Below are positions 1-5,420 of a DNA stretch of 5,420 nucleotides, piece after piece. A program made the position numbers and the translations under genes. Each line of letters starts with the position of its first letter. Positions within the stretch are counted from its first letter, which is position 1. This stretch comes from Lentisphaeria bacterium (GTDB lineage Bacteria; Verrucomicrobiota; Lentisphaeria; Oligosphaerales; JAFGRS01). Location: the NCBI GenBank assembly GCA_016935045.1, contig JAFGRS010000535.1, positions 1 to 5,420 of the forward strand, read 5' to 3'. The notes beneath the pieces were generated by a model. It had not been told where the DNA came from. It did not search any database and saw only the letters and a list, made by a program, of their open reading frames with translations.

Positions 1-733
1 CCCAGCGCTCGGGCCGGGCGAGGTAGGCCGCCAGGTTGTCCGTGAGCCGTTCCAGGTTCTTCCGGTGCGGGTTGGCCGGGTAGCCGTAGTGGGGGAGCCG
101 CCAGCCCAGCGCCACGATGCGGCCCTTGCCGAGGGCATACTCGACGAGAGGGTTCTCGACTCCCGCCGGACTCCGGCCGAGGAGCATGCCCCGCGAGGGA
201 CCGCCGCTGCCGTGAAAGTCCGCGAAGGCAGGGTAGCCGCGGTCGCTGAAGGGGATCGCCTCCTCGACGGGTCGCAGACCCGCGAACGCCGGGTGGTTGG
301 GGAGAACGGGCACGATGGCCGCGGGATTGGCGTCATCTCCGGGGCCTCCCCGGCGGGGCGCCAGGGGTTCCGCTCCGAGGTCGTGCACGAGTGCGAAGGC
401 GGCCCCGGTCAGGAGCAGCCCGTTCCCGGCCTCGACGAAAGCCCGAATCGCGGCCCGGCCGGCTGCCGTGGCGCCGACCCCTTCGGGCTGCGCCGCGTCG
501 CCCTGGTGCAGCCAGAGCACCCCTCCGCCAGCGGGCGCAGCGGCCGGCGGCGACGCCACGACCCGCCAACCCCGAACCACCGCAAACTGACGCACCGCAA
601 CGGCTTCAGGGCCATCACCCAGGGGCAGAACCAATACCCCCTCCCCAGCCGCCAGGCACACCCCCGCACAGAGCGGTAGGACCGCCCGCGGGAGAACGCG
701 GAACACGCTGCCCTGCTTCCATGGTACGCGCAT
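1..733 (-). CDS. Secreted protein with ThuA/GATase1-like domain (C-terminus beyond window)
   Basis: An unbroken minus-strand frame of 244 codons runs off the left edge, so no stop is seen. The N-terminus looks like a signal peptide: basic residues before a hydrophobic core (residues 18-29, PRAVLPLCAGVCLAAG region), so the product is probably exported. The mature part resembles the ThuA/class I glutamine amidotransferase-like fold: a beta strand at 71-76 (GVLWLH), helix then strand at 93-110 (RAAIRAFVEAGNGLLLTG), the HPAFAGL segment at 147-153 common in ThuA-like proteins, and a terminal strand GKGRIVALGW at 202-211. I see no convincing Cys-His-Glu amidotransferase triad, so it may be a non-catalytic or sugar-related domain. 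More domains, such as a glycoside hydrolase, could follow off the edge. Start is uncertain: ATG at 733 has a poor Shine-Dalgarno, while an in-frame GTG at 706 follows GCAGGG and keeps the whole signal peptide. It lies 42 bases after the methyltransferase gene and may be cotranscribed with it. Confidence 0.72.
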   Translation of the reverse strand, partial: MRVPWKQGSVFRVLPRAVLPLCAGVCLAAGEGVLVLPLGDGPEAVAVRQFAVVRGWRVVASPPAAAPAGGGVLWLHQGDAAQPEGVGATAAGRAAIRAFVEAGNGLLLTGAAFALVHDLGAEPLAPRRGGPGDDANPAAIVPVLPNHPAFAGLRPVEEAIPFSDRGYPAFADFHGSGGPSRGMLLGRSPAGVENPLVEYALGKGRIVALGWRLPHYGYPANPHRKNLERLTDNLAAYLARPERW

Positions 734-775
734 GGTCGGGCGTATCCGTTGCCTTGCCACCGCTACCCCGCGCCT

Positions 776-1423
776 TCAGCTCTCGCGGTCCCGGTCCTTG
801 GTGAAGCGGAGGATGTAGATGTCATCCTGGGGTTCGAGGTCGGCGGAGAAGCCGGCCGCCTCAAAGCAGGAACAGGTTTCCTGGAGTCTCGCCCGGCCCG
901 GATCGGCGAGGAAACAGACCCCTCCGGGACGACAGCACTGCCGCACACAGGCCGCCAGAGGGCCGACCATGGCGGCCTCGTAGATCAGGTCGCTGCCGAG
1001 GACGATGTCGAAGGAATCGGTCAGGGCGGGCCGGCGCCAGTCCATGCGCAGATACCGGATCGAGGAAACGCCGTTGAGACGCGCGTTGGCCAGGAAGAAC
1101 GCCTCGTTGTCCGGGTGGTAGTCCGCGGCAGTCACCTGCGCTCCCAGGCGCGCCGCCGCCAGGGAAGGCAGCCCCAGGCCGCAGCCCAGTTCGAGGACGC
1201 GGCGTCCGGGCCACAGTTCCGGCCGTTCGATCATGAACGTGGCCAGGGCCTTGGCGGCATCCCAGAGGATGGCGTAGTAGGGGATGCGGTCGGCGTCGTC
1301 CGGGGCCGTTTCGACATAGTATTCGATGGCGTCATCGAGGCTGTCGATCAGGCGCAGGCGGAAGACCAGCGTCCCGATGCGGATCTCCTCGACGTGGGTT
1401 GAGAAGAGGGGTTTTCCCATCAT
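776..1423 (-). CDS. METTL21-like class I SAM-dependent methyltransferase
   Basis: Complete 215-residue protein, a single Rossmann-type methyltransferase domain of the family 16 (METTL21/Nnt1-like) group, which mostly methylates lysines or N-termini of proteins. Visible motifs: SAM-binding motif I at 76-84 (VLELGCGLGL region), the acidic post-I residue D101 in VTAADYHPDN, and motif IV at 138-148, FDIVLGSDLIY, which carries the D-x-x-Y signature (D145, Y148) of this family. The upstream IPYYAILWDAAKALA (48-62) corresponds to the tryptophan-containing segment before motif I in relatives. The second half is rich in cysteine (C159, C163, C164, C170, C184, C186). The start overlaps the stop of the oxidoreductase gene as ATGATG. 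ATG 1423 is 4 bases from GGGAGG and ATG 1420 is 7 bases from it, so the second ATG may be the one used. The substrate is unknown; neighbours or ribosome/flavoprotein targets are guesses. Small-molecule methylation is also possible. Confidence 0.9.
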   Translation of the reverse strand: MMGKPLFSTHVEEIRIGTLVFRLRLIDSLDDAIEYYVETAPDDADRIPYYAILWDAAKALATFMIERPELWPGRRVLELGCGLGLPSLAAARLGAQVTAADYHPDNEAFFLANARLNGVSSIRYLRMDWRRPALTDSFDIVLGSDLIYEAAMVGPLAACVRQCCRPGGVCFLADPGRARLQETCSCFEAAGFSADLEPQDDIYILRFTKDRDRES

Positions 1424-2547
1424 GACGCCTCCCGCCCGGCCTCATCCTCCCGCCTGGCCTCGAGGGCGCATTCGTTGGCGCGTTCGGGGGAGGACAGGCA
1501 GCGGCCACAGGACACGCAGCGCGCCGGTAGCGTGCACCCACCCCGCCAGCGCGCGGGGAGGTCCGGCTCCCGGATCAGCGGCCGGCACAGTCCCACCGCG
1601 TCGCAGAGGCACTCTCCAAGCAGGCGCCGGGCCGTGCCGGGAGAACGGATGCCCCCGGTCAGGATGAGGGGGCAACGCACCTCCTGCCGGATGCGCCGGC
1701 ATTCCTCCTCGAAGAAGACGAGTTCTCCGCGTTCCCTCAGGGCGGCCGCCCGGAAGGCCAGGGGAATGGTCTCGCCGATGCCGCCGCTGAGTTCGATGGC
1801 CGCAACGCCCCGCGCCTCGAGCATCCGGCACCGGGCCACGGCTTCCTCGAGCTGCATGCCGTCGGGGTGGAAATCGCTCACATTCTGCTTGACCAGAATG
1901 GGAGTGTTCGGACCCACCGCCCCCCGGACGGCATCGAAGACGGCTTCCAGAAAGGCTCCCCGCTTCCGGGCCGTGCCGCCCCAGCGGTCCCGCCGCCGGT
2001 TCGTGAGGGGCGAGTTGAACTGCGAGATGAGGTAGCCGTGCGCGGAGTGGAGCTGCACCCCGTCGAATCCCGACTCCCGGCAGCGGCGGGCGGCCGCGGC
2101 GAAGGCGGCCACGATCCCCTCGATCTCGCCGGAGCTGAGGGCGTGATCCGGACGCTTGGCCGCGCCCTCGAAGATGGCCTTCGACGGTCCCACGGAGCGG
2201 ATGTGAGGCTGGTCCGCGTTGACTTGGCGTCCGCCGTGGTTCAGCTGGCAGACGATGGGCGCCCCGCCCCGGTGGCAGGCATCCACCAGGCGCCGGAAGG
2301 CGGGGAGAAAGGCATCGTCGTAGAACGCCGTCATCCGGTTGCCGCAACGGCCCTCGCGGGTCACGGCCGTGTGCCCGGAGATGACGAGGCCGACGCCGCC
2401 ACGGGCCAGGCGCTCGTAGAAACGGGCCATGGCGTCCGTAGGGCAGCCGACGTCCTTCTCCGCCGCCCCTTCCCCCGTGGCGGAACGCACGCTGCGGTTC
2501 GCCATCGCGATGGCGCCGATCCGCAGCGGTGTGAACAGCTCATTCAC
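1420..2547 (-). CDS. NADH:flavin oxidoreductase, Old Yellow Enzyme family, with C-terminal Cys cluster
   Basis: A 375-residue FMN-dependent TIM-barrel ene-reductase-like enzyme, full length for a single-domain family member. Motifs: NRSVRSATGEG at 17-27, an N-terminal strand typical of one OYE subgroup; QLNHGGRQ at 101-108; LHSAHGYL at 166-173, giving the substrate-binding pair H167/H170 and Y172; FNSPLTNRRRDRWGG at 177-191; K220 in ILVKQN; the FMN phosphate-binding strands LILTGGI (294-300) and AVGLCRPLI (317-325). G25 aligns with the Cys26 position of YqjM, so it is not a classical YqjM. The C-terminus has C344-x2-C347-x2-C350 and C360, possibly a metal or [4Fe-4S] site as in the related dienoyl-CoA reductases, although the spacing differs. 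The substrate is probably an activated alkene or enoate and is not predictable here. GTG 2547 is chosen over an upstream ATG at 2601 because it begins the family-conserved NELFTPL, follows a strong Shine-Dalgarno, and overlaps the rdgB stop as GTGA. Confidence 0.93.
   Translation of the reverse strand: MNELFTPLRIGAIAMANRSVRSATGEGAAEKDVGCPTDAMARFYERLARGGVGLVISGHTAVTREGRCGNRMTAFYDDAFLPAFRRLVDACHRGGAPIVCQLNHGGRQVNADQPHIRSVGPSKAIFEGAAKRPDHALSSGEIEGIVAAFAAAARRCRESGFDGVQLHSAHGYLISQFNSPLTNRRRDRWGGTARKRGAFLEAVFDAVRGAVGPNTPILVKQNVSDFHPDGMQLEEAVARCRMLEARGVAAIELSGGIGETIPLAFRAAALRERGELVFFEEECRRIRQEVRCPLILTGGIRSPGTARRLLGECLCDAVGLCRPLIREPDLPARWRGGCTLPARCVSCGRCLSSPERANECALEARREDEAGREAS
1428..1433 (-). promoter_or_regulatory. 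Ribosome binding site of the methyltransferase gene
   Basis: GGGAGG on the minus strand lies inside the last codons of the oxidoreductase gene, 4 bases before ATG 1423 and 7 bases before ATG 1420. The spacing slightly favours the second ATG. Its position within the upstream gene supports coupled translation. Confidence 0.7.
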
Positions 2548-3188
2548 TCCTGCTCCCCCTCCGGCCTTCCGGGGCCTGCCCGGGCCGTCGTCGCCAGACA
2601 CTCGAAGATGCCGGCCTCGATGGCCGCGGCGAGGGCGTTGCGGCGGTGGCTGATGCCGTTCTTCACCGTCGGCGGCAACTCCGCGAAGGTCTGCGTGTGC
2701 CCCTCCGGCACGAACACGGGGTCGTACCCGAACCCACCGTCGCCCCGGGGGCCGGCGATGATCCGGCCGCGGACCTCCCCTTCGGCGGTGCGCACGTCGC
2801 CATTCGGCGCGGCCACCGCGATGACGCAGACGAAACGCGCCCGACGGTCCCGGATGCCCTCCAGCGCCGCCAAGAGCTTGGCAACGTTGCGGCCGTCATT
2901 GCCGCCGGGCCCCGCATAACGCGCCGAGTACACTCCGGGCGCCCCGCCCAGAGCCATCACCTCCAGACCGGAATCGTCCGCCACCACCACGCGGCCCGTC
3001 GCCGCCGCGATCTCGGCTGCCTTCCTGACCGCATTCTCCCGGAAGGTGGCACCGTCCTCCACCACCTCGGGGATCCCGCCCACGTCGTCCGGACCGAGAA
3101 CACCGATCCCCGCGGGCGCGAGGATGGCGGCCATCTCGCGGACCTTGTGAGCATTGCCGGTCGCGGCGAGGATCTGGAATGCGGGCAT
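2544..3188 (-). CDS. rdgB: XTP/dITP diphosphatase (RdgB/HAM1 family)
   Basis: A 214-residue nucleotide pyrophosphatase that hydrolyses non-canonical purine triphosphates (dITP, XTP, ITP) to monophosphate and PPi, keeping deaminated bases out of DNA and RNA; cytoplasmic. The family signature is complete: ILAATGNAHKVREM at 6-19 (TGN triphosphate loop, K15), the acidic EDGATFRENA at 44-53, the catalytic/metal region VVADDSGLEV at 68-77 (D71, D72), GVYSARYAG at 85-93, GGFGYDPVFVPEG at 151-163 and KNGISHRRNAL at 176-186 (S180-H181-R182 base-binding motif). The last 20 or so residues form a Gly/Pro/Glu-rich tail that also holds the next gene's ribosome binding site. ATG 3188 is chosen because it begins directly before the conserved first strand and has GAGGT 7 bases upstream; an in-frame ATG at 3332 would add 48 unconserved residues. 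It is first in a coupled set with the oxidoreductase and methyltransferase and lies downstream of a candidate promoter. Confidence 0.97.
   Translation of the reverse strand: MPAFQILAATGNAHKVREMAAILAPAGIGVLGPDDVGGIPEVVEDGATFRENAVRKAAEIAAATGRVVVADDSGLEVMALGGAPGVYSARYAGPGGNDGRNVAKLLAALEGIRDRRARFVCVIAVAAPNGDVRTAEGEVRGRIIAGPRGDGGFGYDPVFVPEGHTQTFAELPPTVKNGISHRRNALAAAIEAGIFECLATTARAGPGRPEGEQE
2553..2562 (-). promoter_or_regulatory. Ribosome binding site deciding the GTG start of the oxidoreductase
   Basis: GGAGGGGGAG on the minus strand lies in the final codons of rdgB, 5 bases before GTG 2547. It supports the GTG start over the in-frame ATG 54 bases upstream, which would need a long overlap with rdgB and would add an unconserved Gly/Pro/Arg-rich leader. 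Confidence 0.75.
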
Positions 3189-3195
3189 CGGGATG

Positions 3196-3200
3196 ACCTC
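3196..3200 (-). promoter_or_regulatory. Ribosome binding site of rdgB
   Basis: GAGGT on the minus strand, 7 bases before ATG 3188. It supports this start over the longer open frame reaching back to 3332. Confidence 0.6.
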
Positions 3201-3216
3201 GTGTGGTGTCGGTTGA

Positions 3217-3241
3217 CTCGCGGCATCCGGCGTGCGGCGAG
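3217..3241 (-). repeat. Imperfect hairpin in the rdgB leader
   Basis: On the minus strand CTCGCCGCA and TGCCGCGAG flank a 7-base loop (CGCCGGA), pairing at 8 of 9 positions with one C-C mismatch. It would lie in the rdgB 5' leader, ending 28 bases before the start codon, and no U-run follows, so it is not an intrinsic terminator. In GC-rich DNA such dyads can arise by chance, so a function in mRNA stability or translation is only inference. Confidence 0.4.
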
Positions 3242-3288
3242 GAGCACGGTTCCCCCATCGCGGCGACCCTGCGCACATCCTATGAATA

Positions 3289-3317
3289 CACATACGCCGA
3301 TTCCGCGCCCGGGTCAA
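3289..3317 (-). promoter_or_regulatory. Candidate sigma70-type promoter upstream of rdgB
   Basis: TTGACC (3317-3312, 5 of 6 match to the -35 consensus) is separated by exactly 17 bases from TATGTG (3294-3289, 3 of 6 match to -10). The -10 lies in the most AT-rich patch of the intergenic gap (3281-3294). Transcription would start near 3282, leaving a leader of about 95 bases before rdgB. The weak -10 and the lack of comparative data limit certainty. It would drive rdgB, the oxidoreductase, the methyltransferase and possibly the secreted protein. Confidence 0.45.
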
Positions 3318-3330
3318 GGCCTCCCGGCGC
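3305..3330 (-). repeat. Inverted repeat after the permease gene, overlapping the -35 box
   Basis: On the minus strand GCGCCGGG (3330-3323) pairs with CCCGGGCGC (3313-3305), giving 8 GC pairs with one bulged G around a 9-base loop, AGGCCTTGA. It begins 19 bases after the permease stop. The following bases (GGAATCGG) have no T-run, so it is not a canonical intrinsic terminator. It covers the predicted -35 hexamer, so it could act as an operator or as a transcript-end hairpin for the ABC unit. Both roles are inferred. Confidence 0.4.
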
Positions 3331-3348
3331 ATCGGCGGGGCGTCCGCC

Positions 3349-4713
3349 TCAGGCCAGGTCGCGCCGCAGCCACCGCCTGCGGACCGACGGCGCCAGGCCG
3401 AGGGCGACGAGAAGCCCGAGCGCCATGGTCCCCAGGAGCAGGGGTGTCGACTGCAGGTGGACGCAGCCCATCAGCCCCGCCGCACTGACCCCCGACACCA
3501 CCCCGATCCCGACCACCAGGGGAACCAGGCTGCGAACCCCGCAGATGCGGGCCCAGACGCAGAACGCGGCGGGTTGCCAGGCGCCGCTGACCAGGACCAG
3601 GATGAGCCAGGTGCGGCCCGGCAGGAGTTCGGGTGCCGCCAGCCACAACACCAGCGGCAGAGACACCAGCACGAACCACGTGGTCACCTGGCCCCAAAGC
3701 GCCGCCGCGGCCTGTTCGAGGAGAATGTCCCGGCGCCGGACAGGATAGGTGAATTCGCGTGACAGGACCAGGGAACGCAATTGCCAGTACTGCACCAGCG
3801 CCAACTGCGGGAAGAAGAGCGGTATCCAGAGGGTCCCCGCCAGGGCCCGGGCAGGGGTGTCCGAGCCTTTCCACATCCAGAGCTGCGTGAGAGCCACGAG
3901 TGCCCAGACCAGGCAGGGCATGGCCAGCATCATCCAGGACGAGCCGCAGGCTCTGCGCCACTGCCGGACGCGTTGCCAGCGGGAATCTCCCACGTAGCGG
4001 CGCTGGTCCGGCGCGGCCACGTCCATCAGGCGCAGCCAGATGCTGTTGCGCTCGTCGAGCTGGCGGATGGCGGCCGAAAGGGCGCGCCGTGCCTGGGGTC
4101 TGGACAGGCTCTCCAGGTTGGCACGGACCTGGGTCTCGTAGCCCGGGGTCTCCTCGTCCATGGTGACCAGGAAACGCGCCGTCCGCCAGAGAAGCAGAAC
4201 CCCGCCGGCCAGCAGTAGGGATGCCGCCGGTGGATAGGCCCCCGAAAGCAGGCGCAGGGCCGGTGTGGCCAGGGGCGGGAAGAACAGAAGCAGCCACGAC
4301 AGCCCGAACAGGGCCGCGTAGTGACGACCCCGGCACGGGGCGGCGAGCGCCAGGCCGGCAAGCGGCAGGGCAAGGGCCAGCGTCCCTGGAACACTGCCTC
4401 CACCACACGCCGCCAGCAGGGCGAACAGGCCAATCACACAGACGACCCAGAAGAGCCCGCCGCACAGATGCGGCCACAGAAACCCCGGCATCAACCGGGC
4501 ACGGCTGGAGCCGAACTGCTCCTTGAGATGAATGCCGATGCCGGCGCAGACGTAGCCCACGCCGAAGAACAGGGTCAGGGCTCCCAGAAAATGGGGGCTC
4601 TTTCCGGAAGCCACCAGCAGGAAGCCGGGAACCTGGCAGGCCAGCAGCACCACGCAGAGCCAGAACTGCCAGCGCAGAAAGTAGGTGCGCAGGACGATGC
4701 CAAAGGCTCTCAT
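3349..4713 (-). CDS. ABC-2 type transporter permease, large polytopic membrane protein
   Basis: A 454-residue integral membrane protein with about 11-12 hydrophobic segments in two blocks: roughly 15-36, 42-62, 84-102, 110-126, 131-150 and 163-180, then 259-280, 292-310, 337-360, 366-388, 395-418 and 424-440. Between the blocks lies a charged, probably cytoplasmic region (181-255) rich in Arg, Glu and Asp. Each block has a charged motif before a membrane helix: SSRARLMPGFLWPHL at 69-83 and SREFTYPVRRRDILLEQ at 318-334. The second resembles the coupling-helix region of ABC-2 permeases, and the repetition suggests a duplicated half-transporter. The C-terminus is Arg-rich (RRRWLRRDLA). It overlaps the upstream ATPase gene by four bases (ATGA), which is the main evidence for its role: membrane partner of that ATPase in an exporter. 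The substrate is unknown; lipids, peptides, antibiotics and extracellular polymers are all possible. I cannot name a specific family. Confidence 0.87.
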   Translation of the reverse strand: MRAFGIVLRTYFLRWQFWLCVVLLACQVPGFLLVASGKSPHFLGALTLFFGVGYVCAGIGIHLKEQFGSSRARLMPGFLWPHLCGGLFWVVCVIGLFALLAACGGGSVPGTLALALPLAGLALAAPCRGRHYAALFGLSWLLLFFPPLATPALRLLSGAYPPAASLLLAGGVLLLWRTARFLVTMDEETPGYETQVRANLESLSRPQARRALSAAIRQLDERNSIWLRLMDVAAPDQRRYVGDSRWQRVRQWRRACGSSWMMLAMPCLVWALVALTQLWMWKGSDTPARALAGTLWIPLFFPQLALVQYWQLRSLVLSREFTYPVRRRDILLEQAAAALWGQVTTWFVLVSLPLVLWLAAPELLPGRTWLILVLVSGAWQPAAFCVWARICGVRSLVPLVVGIGVVSGVSAAGLMGCVHLQSTPLLLGTMALGLLVALGLAPSVRRRWLRRDLA

Positions 4714-5420
4714 GCTTGCTTCCTCCCGTCAGCTTGCAGCTCGATGAATGCGTCTTCCAGGTTCAGGTCCACCACCGCGGGCACGATCCCGGTGGCGCGG
4801 TGGAGGTGCTCCACACAGCCTGCCACGTTGCCCCGCACCACGGCCACGGTACCGGTTGGGGTTGCCTGGACGCGCAGGAGTGTCGCCGGCAGGCTGTCGA
4901 GGGTGCTCTGCGGACACGAGACGCCGGGCAGGCGCAGTTCCTTGAGGGAGTCCCGGAAGGCGTCCAGGTCCTCGTGCAGCAGGAGAGAGCCGCGGCACAG
5001 CACCGCCACATGACTGCAGACCCGCTCCACGTCGCTGGTGATGTGGGTCGACAGCAGAATCGTCCGTTCCCCGTCCGCAACCATCTCCACCAGGCGGCGC
5101 AGGAAATCCCGGCGCCCCTCCGGGTCCAGGGCCGCCACCGGTTCGTCCAGCAGCAGGACCTCCGGTCCCGACGCCAGGGCCAGCAGGATGGCCAGCTTCT
5201 GCAGCTGCCCCACGGAAAGGGCCCCCACCCGTTTGCGGGGTTCCAGCTCGAACCGGTCCAGCAACTCCGCCACCAGCTTCTCGTCCCAGCGCGGGTAGAA
5301 TGACCCCTGATAGGCAATGGCCTGGCCCACGCGCATCCATGGGTACAGCTCCGGTTCCTGCGGCACGTAGCCGATGCGGGCCTTGACCCCGGGCGACAGG
5401 TCCAGGGAGGCCTCCCCAAG
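4710..5420 (-). CDS. ABC transporter ATP-binding protein, YtrB-like (N-terminus beyond window)
   Basis: The last 236 residues of an ABC ATPase; the start and the Walker A loop lie off the right edge. The open frame continues upstream of the GTG at 5366 with IGYVPQEPELYPWM, so that GTG is internal. Counting from the window edge, motifs are the Q-loop Q21, signature LSVGQ at 68-72 (canonical is LSGGQ), Walker B VLLLDEP at 88-94 with catalytic E93, D-loop ALD at 97-99, and switch His126 in LLSTH. FYPRWDEKLVAELL at 41-54 is typical of the YtrB-like branch, whose genes often sit beside a GntR-family regulator. The C-terminal tail has DLNLEDAFIEL at 218-228, the usual end of ABC-2 ATPases. It energises the membrane protein encoded immediately downstream. 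Any regulator would lie upstream, beyond the window. Confidence 0.95.
   Translation of the reverse strand, partial: LGEASLDLSPGVKARIGYVPQEPELYPWMRVGQAIAYQGSFYPRWDEKLVAELLDRFELEPRKRVGALSVGQLQKLAILLALASGPEVLLLDEPVAALDPEGRRDFLRRLVEMVADGERTILLSTHITSDVERVCSHVAVLCRGSLLLHEDLDAFRDSLKELRLPGVSCPQSTLDSLPATLLRVQATPTGTVAVVRGNVAGCVEHLHRATGIVPAVVDLNLEDAFIELQADGRKQA
4721..4727 (-). promoter_or_regulatory. Ribosome binding site of the permease gene
   Basis: GGGAGGA on the minus strand, 7 bases before ATG 4713 and within the 3' end of the ATPase gene. It fits coupled translation through the ATGA overlap. Confidence 0.7.

Noticed and set aside
734..775. 42-base gap between the methyltransferase and the secreted protein gene, checked for promoter or terminator
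   Set aside because: No -35/-10 pair or stem with T-run seen; read as an ordinary intra-operon spacer, possibly shortened if an in-frame GTG at 760 were the start.
749..1402. 217-codon plus-strand open frame opposite the methyltransferase
   Set aside because: Mirror frame of a gene with clear SAM-binding motifs; its product shows no recognisable domain.
2548..2601. Upstream ATG start for the oxidoreductase
   Set aside because: Adds 18 unconserved residues and a 58-base overlap with rdgB; GTG 2547 has a better-placed Shine-Dalgarno and a GTGA junction.
1867..2919. 350-codon plus-strand open frame
   Set aside because: Antisense to the oxidoreductase and rdgB, both of which carry complete family motifs. 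Its Arg/Ala/Gly/Pro-rich translation is typical of a GC-rich shadow frame.
3189..3332. N-terminal extension of rdgB to ATG 3332
   Set aside because: Family proteins begin at the strand before TGN, and the extension would read through the candidate promoter.
3334..3348. 5-pair GGCGG/CCGCC hairpin directly after the permease stop, considered as a terminator
   Set aside because: Stem is short and no T-run follows; such hairpins are common by chance at this GC content.
3314..4477. 387-codon minus-strand frame inside the permease gene
   Set aside because: Offset frame of the permease; product is Pro/Gly/Arg-rich without membrane segments, and the in-frame permease has coherent helices plus a good ribosome binding site.
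5381..5397. CCTTGACCCC on the plus strand resembling the TTGACC near rdgB
   Set aside because: Lies inside the ATPase coding frame, on the opposite strand, with no -10 at proper spacing; chance similarity.

Overview
The window is GC-rich bacterial DNA (about two thirds G+C by eye) in which every gene I can support lies on the minus strand, so transcription runs from high to low coordinates. It holds six protein-coding genes, four complete and two cut by the window edges. I see no RNA gene, insertion sequence, CRISPR array or phage gene. High GC, a YtrB-like ABC exporter pair and a secreted ThuA-like protein would fit an uncultivated environmental bacterium, for example Planctomycetota, another PVC lineage or Hydrogenedentota. 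This placement is inference from gene style only.

Right part (5420 to 3349): a two-gene ABC-2 type transport unit. An ATPase, with its N-terminus and Walker A off the right edge, overlaps a large polytopic membrane protein by four bases (ATGA), so the two are probably translationally coupled. They should form one exporter or membrane-remodelling complex; the substrate cannot be read from sequence.

Middle (3348 to 3189): a 160-base intergenic gap, the only substantial non-coding stretch. It holds a candidate sigma70-type promoter facing the downstream genes, an inverted repeat overlapping its -35 box, and a second imperfect hairpin in the putative 5' leader of rdgB.

Left part (3188 to 1): rdgB (XTP/dITP diphosphatase, nucleotide-pool cleaning), an Old Yellow Enzyme family NADH:flavin oxidoreductase with a C-terminal cysteine cluster, and a METTL21-like class I SAM methyltransferase. 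They are chained by stop/start overlaps (GTGA, then ATGATG), each with a strong Shine-Dalgarno inside the preceding gene. After a 42-base gap comes a secreted protein with a ThuA/GATase1-like domain that runs off the left edge. The three central genes almost certainly share a transcript. Whether they share a function is open.

I found no clear new defence, mobile or regulatory system. The points most worth a second look are the rdgB/oxidoreductase/methyltransferase coupling, the cysteine cluster in the oxidoreductase, and the structured intergenic region.
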